The notes under the pieces were generated by a model. That model had not been told where the DNA came from. It ran no database searches and was given only the letters and a program-made list of their open reading frames with translations. Positions 14,086 to 24,956 of a stretch of 64,000 nt of DNA are shown one piece after another. Source of the DNA: Gordionus sp. m RMFG-2023 (lineage: Eukaryota > Nematomorpha > Gordioida > Chordodea > Parachordodidae); NCBI RefSeq assembly GCF_954871325.1, contig NC_088777.1, positions 12,625,366 to 12,689,365 of the forward strand, given 5' to 3'. The position numbers and the translations under genes are program-made. How positions within the stretch are numbered: the first letter of the stretch is position 1; every line of letters starts with the position of its first letter.

Positions 14086-14745
14086 TTAACACATCAATAA
14101 ATATTTTTTTAATGAAAACTGTATTTTAAAAAGAAGTACTTCTAAATGCCTTTTGAGGTTTAAACTACTAATCTTTGAAGAAGATATTTTGTTCTTACAT
14201 AAAGAGCATTTTGCACTGATCATAGTATAGTTACTTCCATCTATTTCACATAAAGTAAAATACTTACGTAAATTATGAAATAGTAAAAGATTCTCATTAT
14301 CACTTATATCTGCTGTCACATCATTAGCAGATATATTACCTTCTCTATAATGGAGGTCATTATTAAACCCCTAATTTATTTATATTATATATAACATAAT
14401 TAAATAAATAAAACTTGTAGGCTCTAAATCGAGTTCTAGATAAAATTTAGGAAATTGTTGAAATATAAATTATGGTGGAATGGAAGTTGATGTTGAAATA
14501 TAAAATACGGTGGAATGGAAGTTGATAAAATATGATGTAAATAGATATTTCTTTAAAAAAATTATATTTTTATTTTAATTATTGCTTTTTAAGTATAAAA
14601 TTAATTTTTAAAAGGATCGGGATCGAATATAAAAAAAATGATCTCGATCACGATCCTCAATTTAAGTCAGTAACATAAATCCGGAAAAATTTACAAATTT
14701 AGGATCGAATCCAGGATTGGCGTTCTTTTGATTCGATCTTTAATA
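14086..14745 (-). mobile_element. hAT transposon fragment with BED-type zinc finger
   Basis: The minus strand at 14086-14319 encodes a BED-finger-like segment (LRKYFTL...CSLCKNKIS...LNLKRHL), the N-terminal DNA-binding module of many hAT transposases. Upstream on that strand, 14560-14745 carries repeated GGATCG/GATCGAATC phrases and a CAGAGGTATTAAAGATCG terminus that looks like a hAT end. The rest of the transposase and the other end were not found. Confidence 0.5.
14456..14528. repeat. ~36-bp direct duplication, two copies
   Basis: Two near-identical units contain GGTGGAATGGAAGTTGAT, with minor substitutions between copies. Confidence 0.8.
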
Positions 14746-15039
14746 CCTCTGTCCATCCCCATATCCATAAAATCTTAATAATTATTAATATTCATCAGTT
14801 TAGAAATCTTAACTTGATTATTATAAATTCTAAATTAAACCAATCATAAATAATTTAAACAGAAGATTTTTAAAAAGTATATCTTAGAAAAGAAAATCAA
14901 AATACTTTTAAACTTGATTATAATTTTGCATTGATGATGATTGCCTGAAGTACCTATTATTAATGTTTCGAGATCTAGAAAGCAACAATAGCATTCATAC
15001 ATTTATTGCATATGATATATAAATCTAGAGGAAAAAATT

Positions 15040-16312
15040 ATGAATCCACACTATTATCAATTACCTCTTTTTATTAACCAAGCACAACCATTAATTTCAC
15101 CAAATATACTGCCTCAGAATAATTCATTTAATTCTAATTATATACCTTATCAACCATATTTATTTCCACCTCCCTTCCATTTTTCCTTCCTGCAAGAAGT
15201 TTCATGTCAAAATCAACCCTCATTAAATTCTTCTCTACAAGGTATAGATGAAATTAAAATTTGGCTTGAAAAATGGCATGATAGACAAGAGTCAAATGTG
15301 TTACCAATGACTAGGGAAAATAATCTTAGTATATCTGAATATAAAAAAAGTATACAAAAGTTAAACAATATATTGCTTCAAATTGAAGATTTAAATAGAT
15401 CATTAAATACTAAATCCTTATTGAAATCATATGAGAACAATTTTGAGCTATGCAAAGAAATTGAGCAAAATTTTAATGCCCAAAAGAATGAATGTGAAGA
15501 TGTTATCAAAATCATAACAGATAAATCTACATTAAAAAGGATTAAAATAAAGTTATTGATGAGAAAAAACAAAAGAAATAGATTAAAAAATAAGAAGATG
15601 AACATTTTACCAGATTTTGAAAAGCTAGATAATTTGAAAATTGAAAAAACCAATAATCTCCACAAATTAATTGATAAAGAGTTGGTGAAAAAGCAAGAAG
15701 ATTACCAAAATAAAATTGAAAATAAAATATTAAAACATGAAACAAATTTTGTCTTAAATGTCATTAAAAATAAATGTAAAGATATCCAATATTTGAAAGA
15801 TGTAATAGGAAAAATTAATGAATTAAAATGTTTAAGGTATAAAAAAATTAATGGAACATGTGAATATAGTCAGGGTTTCTGTGTTAATCAGCAAAAAATG
15901 AATGATATTGACAATGAACTAACAAATAAACTTAATGGATTTCAACTCGAGAAGCAAAAGATATTAGAATTAAGAAAACACAAGGTTTCTATATTAATTA
16001 TTTGAATTATAATAAAATGCTTTCTTTTATATTTAGTTTTTTAAGACCTTGTTATCTTTGAAATGATCTTATAAAGTTTATAATCTTTAGATAAACAAAA
16101 CCACCAATGTAAAGTGTCAGATAAAGTTGCCAAAAAAGACCAAACCTGATAAAAAATTGTTGAGTAATAGCAGAAGCTCAACCCATATTGCAATAAATGT
16201 TATAACAAATCAAATTTTATCAAATCTCAAAGAGCAAAAAAATGATGATTATACAAAGGATTTAGATAAAATTTTAGATATCAGAAAATCTTGGAATGTA
16301 TATCTCAAATAA
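15040..16312 (+). CDS. PDCD7: PDCD7-like U11/U12 di-snRNP 59K protein
   Basis: PDCD7 is a component of the U11/U12 di-snRNP of the minor spliceosome. Two exons, 15040-15984 and 16091-16312, are joined by a 106-nt GT/AG phase-0 intron, giving about 388 residues. The start is the ATG at 15040, the first in a long open frame. Residues 1-60 are rich in Pro, Tyr, Phe and Asn, echoing the proline-rich PDCD7 N-terminus. EIKIWLEKW lies at 71-79, and 100-315 is lysine-rich and helical, with the family-like stretch LHKLIDKELVKKQ...VLNVIKNK (207-245). The C-terminus has LDIRKSWNVYL, matching the conserved IRxxWxxYL end motif of PDCD7. Human PDCD7 continues beyond that motif; this protein stops one residue later. 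Divergence is high, so the name rests on domain order and this end motif. It is convergent with PSMG2. Confidence 0.6.
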
Positions 16313-16352
16313 ATCATAGCATTTTTCTCATTAAGTAAAAGCTTTACATAAA

Positions 16353-16358
16353 AATAAA
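16353..16358 (+). other. polyadenylation signal for the PDCD7 homologue
   Basis: AATAAA about 40 nt after the PDCD7 stop codon. Confidence 0.55.
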
Positions 16359-16388
16359 ATATAGACAATACACATGATTGATCATAAA

Positions 16389-16394
16389 TTTATT
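16389..16394 (-). other. polyadenylation signal for PSMG2
   Basis: AATAAA on the minus strand, about 120 nt past the PSMG2 stop. Together with the PDCD7 signal it suggests close or slightly overlapping 3' ends. Confidence 0.45.
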
Positions 16395-16516
16395 TTTTGA
16401 AATATCTCAAATATATTTGACCTCTTCGATTGCTGTATATTATAGTTTAATTTACAACATATATAAATTATGAACATAATAATTATACTGAATTTAAAAA
16501 AAAATTGCAAATAAAA

Positions 16517-19500
16517 TCAATAAATAAAATTTGGAGGATTTGTATTGCCAAAAAATAGCTTCCATGAAGGTGGAATAGCCCAGATATGTCCCTTGTTGGT
16601 TAGATTTTGATAACATATGTCATTTGATGGAAATTTCTAGTTTCGATATTATGTAAATAATGATTTTTAATATGAAATTCTGCAAATAAAAAAAATTATA
16701 AAATGTTTATTAGTTTAAACAGGGTTTTCACAACTCCTCAAAGTAAAAAATCTTTATTAGAAAATGAATATTTTAAAAAGACCTGTTCACACAATTTTGA
16801 TTAAATTTTCCTCAAAATTTTAAAATTTTTCTTGAGAAAATATTTAGTGATTTTTATGCAATAATTGACTTAATAATAAATATGGGATTCACTGATACTA
16901 TTTTTTTTGCCAACACCATCATTATCTTATATATAAGATTACTAAGGTAACATAAAAAATAATTTAATCATATCTTGTAGAAATGGTCCATTTTGAGCCA
17001 ATTTAAAAAATGGTTAACTATATTTTAGCAAGCAAAATGTTGACTATGCCTGAGATATTAGCTAATAAATGTCCAAACCTTTGCAGCACCACCTATGAGC
17101 AAAATCTTCAGGCTAGTGTAAAATTTTCAAAATAAAATATTGAGTTAACCATTTTTAAAAATGGGCTCAGATCAAAAGTGGTTTAACAACACCATATTTT
17201 AATTCAAAATTTTTATATTTAAAAAAAATATTATAAAGTGTTATTCTTTTTACCTCAAAATTTACAAATTAAGATTGTGATATTGATTTTTTCCCCATAA
17301 ATTATTATAAAGATAAAAATATTATTTGAGATTTTTATATTTTTTCAGATTGTACTTAGTTTCTTTTTTTTAGATTGTCATTCAGATTATAGATATAATA
17401 AAAATGTTCATTTTTAATAGAAAGAATAAAAAGTAATCGTAATTATTTAAAAAATTATAAATCTAAGAAAGAATAAAAGCATAGAAAGGCAACTTTTTTC
17501 AAATTATTTTATCATATATAAAATAAAAATTGCACCCAGTTCCATCTGAATAACCATCTTATACTTAGTTCTAATCCAATCAAAGATTGATTAAAAGCAG
17601 ATACAAGTTCACTATAATTTACTTTTTAATTGATGTATATGTAAAACATGATTAGTTTAATACCTAACACTTTATAATATATCATTTATCAATATTTAAA
17701 ATAATAATAGACCATTAAACTACTAAGTATTTAAAAGGATATTTAAGCTGAAATTACTGCTGTATTCTACTAGTCTCTGTTATGTATGTATTTATTTGTT
17801 AATTATTATTTTTATCATGCAAAGTTGTGTAAAAAAACAAATTATACTATCGCCATAAAAAACATATTATAATCAGGGACATGGAATGAAACTTTAATAA
17901 ATTTATTGAACGGAAGTGGAACAGTCCCAGAACGTTTCTAAAATTTTATATAAATTTATTATCTCTTCTATAATCAGGTGCATATATTAAGTTCGTTTTA
18001 ATGGTACACCCTCGAATTTTCTCTTCCAATGAAGAATGAAAAACTATAGTAAAATGGTGGCCTCATTAGAGTTGTTAAAGGAAACAAGCTTAATGTTCCA
18101 AAAAGATAAAACTTTCCAGGTGATTTTATAGGTCAATGGACCAAATGTAAAATAAGGCTTCAAAAAATTAATTACCTGTTATCCAAAGACTTGATTTCAG
18201 CTTGCAACAAAAGGGAAAAAATTCTGATGAATTAATTACTGCCATATATCTATATCCTTATTTAAATTTCTTTTGAATGAATAGGAAAATATTATAGTTA
18301 TAAATCATCTATTGGCGACATGTGAACATATTAAAAATTTTAAGGATGAAGATTTAAATGTATTAAGTAATTCGGATAAATCTTCTGAAGGACAAGAATA
18401 TGATGAAGAATGTTTCTTAAGTCCAAGGATTAAATAGAAAAACATAGCAAAACTTACTAAAGGATGATATTATATCGACTAAAAAAAAATTTCGAGCGGA
18501 TTGTCTAGATAAATTAAAAAATTTGGAATACTGGGAATCCAATAAAATAAAAATTCTCTCCTGTATGAATTGGCCCAGATCGTATTAGCATCCTTGTAGC
18601 CAGATAAGTGTTGAACGTTGTTTTTCGGCACTCAAATTTATATTAACAACCAAAGAATCAGTAAATAATAAATTTTAGAAAATATATTAGTGCTTCGATG
18701 TAATAATTGATTCATTTAATGATTTATTAAAATGTGTAGATTTAAAAAAAATATATTTAGATATTTTCCTAGTAACGTTCCGAATGTGTAACGGAACAAT
18801 TTAACTTGACCGGAACTAGAACGCACAAATGCCTTTGTTACGTCCTGATTATAATCATTAATTTTTTTGTATTGTAATTTTTAAAAATAAAAGTTATCGA
18901 TAATAATTTTGTTAAAGTTTTCAATAATAATTTTGATAGGGTTTTCAATAATAATTTTGATAGGGTTTTAAATAATAATTTTAATAAGGTTTTCAATAAT
19001 GGTGTCGTGACAGTATTCAAACCGATATAGGACCTACTATATCAGTTATGGCGTATGAGGAATTTTATAAATTGTGGCCAAATAAATATATAAGATAAAA
19101 TAACGGTAAAACAATTGAATAGGTTTGAAATTGCGATATTAAGGGTAAATTTACCAGTGCTAAAAGAGGCAATACACTTTTTGTATTTCTGTATGATGGA
19201 AGAAAAAATTAATACAATTATGGGATAGAATTGGATACTAAAAATTAGACCAGATAATAATTTCTGGAATATTGTAAGGACAAAATTAGATATTTTTCAA
19301 TAAAAAACAAGAAACTATTAAAAATAGAGTTCCAGGAAGTATTATAATTGGAAATATAGTAAGCAATATTTCGGAAATTCCGGATAAATAAAGATCATAA
19401 ATTTTGAGACAAATCAAGAATCACCTAAAATCTTGAATAATAATTGTAAAGAAAATAAGTTAAATCAAGTCAAAGAAATTGATAAAATCCTAGAGCGTTG

Positions 19501-22500
19501 AGATTAATAGTGAAGATAAGGTTTTAGCAAGTGAAATATGATAGGGAGATCAGAGCTGGAAATCAATATTATGAAACCGAATATAAAAAAATATTAAATT
19601 GTTAGGGGCAACCTTGAGTCATAAAATTTCCCGGCGAAATTGGTTAGAAAAAAAATAGTGGAAAAGAATGTGAGAAATAAAAAACAAAAACCAGGATTTG
19701 GAAAAAAGTAAAATGAAAGATAAGTATGCAAAAATTTTAGACGAATAAGTGGGATATATAAATATACCAAAAAATTGTGGAATGCCATTTAAATGGAGAG
19801 CAGAAATGGAAAATAACTAGATAACTGGGTGCGCGATAAGATCATTTGTTATGGTGTATAGTGAATGAACAACCCAATTGGTTCCGGTAAGGAAAGCCAA
19901 TGGAAAATTGAGAATTTGCGCGCATTTTAGAGTAGCTCATAATCCGTGGGTGGTAGAGGGAAAATACACATGAATTGAAGAAATTTTGGCAAACTTAAAA
20001 GAAACAAAATATTTTTCTAAAATTGATTATTCGTGTTTGCCGTTACCGTTTGGATTTTCAGCACCTATTTTTAGGCGTATAATAGCTGCAGTCTTTCAAG
20101 GGTTAGAAGTAGTATTTTATTATGTAGACCATAACTGCTGAGCAACATAATCCGCTGGAGGAAGTAAAAGAATTGAAAATAAGGGAATACGAGCCAGTCG
20201 CGAGAAAAGCGTCATGGGGGTCACAAAAAATAAAAATACATATTTAGGTCATAAAAATGGAAAAAGTGAAATAATTAGATAAGAATTGCGAATATGCGGA
20301 GACCAACATAAGTCTAACAAAGTAGTGTGAGCTCTGTTACATTGGTTAGGGGGAATGGAAAGACCAGTGATATATTTCGAGGGTATTCCGTACTGTAGAA
20401 AGACGATATTAATTATAGAGCGGGAAGAAGTTTGTGAATCGAAAAGAATTTAATAATCGAAAAGAATAAAAGCACAACTGTATCAAGATAGAAAAAACAA
20501 GAAATGTTAATCGAAGAAAATATTAATGATTAAAAAATTATAAAATTAATGAGTATATATATAAAAAAAATCTAAAATTGGATAAAAAGGAGAAGAGAAA
20601 GATAAAATGTATTTAATCAGAATTAATAAGTTAAAAATATGTATATTATGCAGTATTTAAGAAAAATACATAATAAATTAAAAATATTATACAACAAAAA
20701 TCATGTTTATGATACCCAACGAAAACCCCAAATTTATGCGTACGATAACCAGAAACAACAACGAGAAATTAAACACATACATCCAATAATTCAACAAAAA
20801 CAAGAAAAAGATCAAACACAAACGTCTGATAACTGGTACCAATAGACAGCATTAATTGTGATGATTGTAAATTGTCTTATGTTACCCCGGATTTCGTCTA
20901 AAGGAAAGGGGGCATGTTGTATAATGTGAATTATTATATTTATATAAAATAATAGATGTGGGGTGAAAAATATATATATTATGATAATCATGTTTTTTTT
21001 GTTTAAGAGAAAATAAAATAAATTGTGGAATTAAAAATTAAGTTATATAATTTCTTTCCAAGATAAATATAAATCTCGTTTTCCAATACTCTCTAATTGC
21101 AAGTTGTTTCCTTTAATTTTTACTATTATAATATTAAATTTCTTGTTCTCTTTCATTTTTATCAATTAAGATAAGGGAATGAAGATTTAATTTATTTAGA
21201 TAATTTTATTTTTTAAATTTAAAATATATTTTGTTTTGGAATCCATAGGTTTTTTTTGTATTTTATCATAAATTTATTATGTATTTAATATAATTGATAA
21301 GGTATCACATTAATTATGTTTATGAGAGCAAGCTAGTTTTGTTAGGTAGCCTAGTGTCAAATCCTTCTTGGCCTTTACCCGATTATGATAAAGATTAAAA
21401 AATGTATTTCTAATAGGGCTGTGCCGATGCCGATATTAAATATCGGATCGGATCGGCACCGATATTTAGCGTTTCCCAAAATATCAGATCGGGCCAATAT
21501 CTGTAAAAACCCGATCCGATCTTTTTACTTTACTTTTTTTTGTTATTTTATGTATATTTATTTTACATTAATAATATTTTCTAAATAAATTTTTTTAAAC
21601 AATGCAAATACACAACCCCTTAAATGTTATTTATTTTTTAAAATAGATTTATAGTATTTTAAAAAATTTTTTTATAAAAATAGAAAGGAACACCCAAAGT
21701 TTTATTTATTTTAAATTTTTTAGATAGTAAAGCCAATTTTATTATTTATACTTTAAATAAATATATTTTTTTAAATATGGTATCTGAATTATGGTAATAT
21801 TTAACAAAAGACAAAGATAATTTCGCAAAATGCGTTATCTGCGGAATTCTAATTTCAGGGGGAGGAATAATGAAAAAATCATTTAATACTACCAATATCG
21901 GTAAACTTTTTTAAAATTATTGTAGAAATAAAAAAAATTAAATTAAATGCATAATTCGATTTTTTGCATAAAAAATATTAATTTCTTAATTACATTCGTT
22001 TCAAAGGGGGGTGATGAAAAATCAATATATATATCGGATCGGTGAAAAATATGTAATTCGGCACAGCCCTTTCTAATCGCCTTGATGAAATCCGTATATA
22101 GAAATGTTAACTGTTATCATGCTTAGCTTAAATTCGATGGGACATGACCGAACTGGGCTGATGGTCTGGTTTCACCAGACTTAACGGTCCGACGATCCAG
22201 TCCTGTCTTAGAATAAAAGACCAGACCTCTGCAAATACTAAAGTGGACTAATATTGGCAAGGAATAACATAAGTTTTGTGTCGCACATATATGATAAATA
22301 TATAATTTAATATTCAAATTATTTAGTTTTTAATAAAAACAACTTATTTAATACCCAAAAGAGATAAAAAAAATGACTAATTTTTCACTGTTACCCCCAA
22401 ATATCTCAGATAATTTAAAAGCGAATGTAATTTCATTTTTAAACCCATAATATTTATATTATTTTTATCAGAATTTAAGGAAATGGGTTGAGAATAGAGG

Positions 22501-24956
22501 TGCACTGATTGACAATTTTTTAACCAATACGATCTGATGTCTATCCCAAATGAATAGATACATTAATTTTTTGGCATTGTTTTATATAATATGAAGAATA
22601 ATGAATATAAGAATATAAATTTTTTAATAAAATAACTTATCCCACTCTTAAAATTCTAAAAAAATGTCTTATCTGTAAATAAATTTTTAGGTAAGTAAAT
22701 AATGTCTTATTTTATAAAGTTATAGCTCTTAGAAGAATAATATATACATTTCCATATTAATGAGAATTTTCACTTATCTATTTTAGCCTTAATAGAAATA
22801 GGCATAAATTTTTATGCTAACACCTTATATATATATATTTATTAATGTTATGTAAATAAATTAATCTTTAAAAAATAGAAGTAAAATTAATATTAATTAA
22901 TAAAATAATGTTAAAATAATTATTAAAAATTAAGATTATAATATTGGATATTTTTATTTATAATGATAAGAGCCTCAAATTTATTTATTTACTATAAGTT
23001 TCTTTTTTAATGAAATCAAATATCGGTGTTGGTTTAATTTTTAAAAAATATTGGCTAATTCTATATTTTTTAAAAAAAAGTTTAATATTGACCTGATCTA
23101 ATACCAATATAGGTAATGTATTCAAAAATTAAATAGATAAAAATTACCAAATTAGCCAGCTGATTAAAATAATTGGCCAACTGTATTGCATCATCTGTAT
23201 TGTCACCCTCATCACAAAATTTCAAGAGTATTAATATAGGTATATCTTCTTTGCAGCTAATAACCAAAAATTTAAACATTAGGTATAAATGCTCATGTAC
23301 ACTATATTTTTTATGTTAATAAAAAAGTGATATGCTTAATAGAGGTTAGATTGCAGAGCTGGAAAATCGGCCCAACCTACAGTAAAATCATGAATAAAAT
23401 ATTGATCTGGCCTTTGACTGACCCAAAAAATATATCTTTAGTTGAATATCACAATTATAAAATTAATTTAATAAAAATAAGAAAAGTTTTATGAAAAATT
23501 AGAAGGAAGAAATATTGACTATTTCATTTTCATATGATATTTTGAAATAAATGGGTAGAATAAAATAGATAATCATCTAAATTATTAACGTTATTGCTGA
23601 ATATTTAAATTTAATGCATTAGCAAATAAAATAAATACTTTAAGTTTGAGATTTCTCTTCCCTATAACTTTTTAAAAGTTTGGTTGGGCCTAAGTAAGTC
23701 TAAATTTTTTTCTCTGTTAGATTGTAGGCAGGTTAAAAATTTGCAAGTCCTTAATAGGCACAGATTAAGCAAAAAGATTAAAATATTTTTAAGGTCTACC
23801 AGAATTTTGCCAATTTTTTAACATAATTAGGCATATTTATGTCTCCTTTCATTATAAAAAATTAACATAGACCAGGCCAATTAACTTGTATAAAATTATC
23901 CTTTTCAAAAATTTCTATAGGCTGTTTTGGGCAAAGCTAACCTCTAATATAAAATCCAATTCTAAGTCAATTAAAATTAATTTTTACCAGTCTTGAAATA
24001 ATTTTTGAGATATGCCACCTCCCTGTATTGTATATTTGATCGTTGTTAATGCAACAAAATCATTATCAGATTTATTGTTGGAAAGATCAATTGATTTCAC
24101 TAAATTAGTAAATAATTTTTGTTGATTAGTATCTATTGATAAATCTTCAAAACCATCATTTATAATTTCTTCCCTCATAATATCTTAAAATATTGTTATA
24201 TATAATTATAATAAATATGAAATTAGTTCCTATACTTTGTTTATCTGGTGTCTTTATGCCTTGTTCACTTACCTGTGTATCATTATTATCACTTTCTTCT
24301 AGGTGTATCCATTTTAAATTGTCAGTCAAATATCTATAATATTTATCTTCAATCTGAGATGAACATAAAAATCTTAAAGGGATGCTGAAATAGATAATAA
24401 AAATTTCTATTTGTCAAATTTTTATACCTTTTCAATTGTTGATCATTTCTTATATAGGAAAATGTAGCTGAAAGATTTATAATTTTGCTAAATTTGTATT
24501 GCTTTATCCATGATATTAAAAATTTTCTAAAAGTGCCTCTTCTACCCTAAATACATTTAATCAATAAAAGTAATAACAACTTTTTACCTTAGAAAATGGG
24601 GATCTTTGTTGAATTATAATATATTTGTTGATTTTATCTTCATAAACTGTTCATCAATTAGTATTATATATAATTAAAATCACTTTCAGAGCTTAACATT
24701 AATTTTCCTGCATGTTCATTGTATTCAGAATATGGATCATTTCCAACTAATGCAAGCAAACTGTCATGATAGAAATAGCCAATTTTCACTGCTTTTAATG
24801 AATATATGATTAAATCAATAGTCAATTGGCCCACATTCCCAACACATATTGATGGCTAAAAATAGTTATTAAAATATTTCAATTGTAAGTTATTTATACA
24901 AATAACAAGGAATAATCTTCCCAATTATGTTTTGACTTTCCAATTGGAACGAACAT
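16517..24956 (-). CDS. PSMG2: Proteasome assembly chaperone 2 (PAC2)
   Basis: PSMG2 pairs with PSMG1 to assemble the 20S proteasome alpha ring. Eight minus-strand exons: 24956-24900, 24855-24684, 24646-24588, 24546-24428, 24384-24293, 24183-23988, 23256-23148, 16591-16517; 292 residues against 264 in human. All phases agree. Start MFVPIGKS matches the family start. Other hallmarks are VGNVGQLTIDLIIYSLK and IGYFYHDSLLALVGNDPY (exon 2), GGGISQKLF (exon 6), LLKFCDEGDN (exon 7) and the C-terminal WAIPPSWKLFFG (exon 8), all in human order. Introns 1-4 are 37-44 nt, intron 5 is 109 nt, intron 6 (731 nt) holds a MITE, and intron 7 (6,556 nt) is filled with transposons. Exon 5 has a perfect CAG|GTAAGT donor 20 nt beyond the donor I chose (GAAA|GTGATA), but only the latter keeps frame with exon 6. 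The exon 7 to exon 8 join over 6.5 kb is inferred from homology and phase. Confidence 0.85.
17874..18847 (+). mobile_element. hAT transposon copy, degenerate, with 8-bp TSD
   Basis: Begins CAGGGACATGG and ends with the complement of CAGGACGTAAC. It is flanked on both sides by a perfect 8-bp direct repeat, ATTATAAT, the hAT target-duplication length. The + strand near 18600-18660 encodes SVERCFSALKFI, the hAT C-terminal dimerisation signature. The 974-bp copy keeps only part of the transposase and is interrupted by stops, so it is internally deleted and inactive. It sits in the last intron of PSMG2. Confidence 0.85.
18893..19000. repeat. 24-bp tandem repeat, about four units
   Basis: The unit GTTTTCAATAATAATTTTGA plus TAGG recurs with substitutions, starting about 45 bp beyond the right end of the hAT copy at 17874-18847. 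Read on the minus strand it gives an 8-residue Leu/Lys repeat of no evident function. Confidence 0.8.
19020..20913 (+). mobile_element. Ty3/gypsy LTR retrotransposon fossil
   Basis: A broken element. Fragments of a gypsy-type reverse transcriptase can be recognised at about 19,860-20,280, including a PVRKANGKLRIC-like block. A purine-rich tract at about 20,897-20,912 is followed by TGTTGTATAATG, which fits a polypurine tract followed by the start of a 3' LTR at about 20,914; the LTR's far end and a 5' LTR were not found. It carries many breaks and looks old. It lies inside the last intron of PSMG2, in the opposite orientation to the gene. Confidence 0.65.
21415..22070 (+). mobile_element. non-autonomous hAT element with BED finger remnant
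   Basis: Terminal inverted repeats AGGGCTGTGCCGAT and its complement (ending GGCACAGCCCT) bound 656 bp, flanked by an exact 7-bp direct repeat, TTCTAAT. The interior encodes FAKCVICGILISGGG followed by NTTNIGKLF, a BED zinc-finger remnant, so the element is a deletion derivative of an autonomous hAT. Subterminal GATCGG/CCGATC repeats are also typical. It lies in the last intron of PSMG2. Confidence 0.8.
22071..23147. other. PSMG2 intron 7, remainder
   Basis: AT-rich filler with a GC-richer transposon end near 22,130-22,215 (a CAGAGGTCTGGTC-like terminus on the minus strand) and a possible further pair of ends near 22,496 and 23,100. No coding segment supported. Confidence 0.4.
23353..23757. 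mobile_element. GC-rich hAT-like MITE in PSMG2 intron 6
   Basis: The left end has GCAGAGCTGG and GGCCCAACCTACAGTAAAA; the right end, complemented, has GGACTTGCAAATTTTT and CCTGCCTACAAT...AGGCCCAACC. Both resemble ends of the 49.8 and 51.8 kb copies (GGCCCACAGTAAAAAAA). It accounts for most of the only intron of intermediate length (731 nt) in PSMG2. Confidence 0.45.

Larger units (their letters stand above)
11424..15039. other. gene-poor interval between ELKS and PDCD7
   Basis: AT-rich sequence with no coding segment I can support. It holds a SINE-like piece (12.07-12.35 kb), two short tandem duplications (13.66 and 14.46 kb) and a hAT fragment (14.09-14.75 kb). The missing ELKS C-terminal exons could lie here, but I did not see them. 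Confidence 0.6.

Noticed and set aside
20639-20845. 68-codon Gln/Lys-rich frame as a host gene
   Set aside because: Lies within the Ty3/gypsy fossil, upstream of its polypurine tract.
23082-23148. Read-through C-terminus of PSMG2 after exon 7
   Set aside because: It lacks the conserved WxxPxSWxxLFG ending, which is present in phase at 16591-16517.
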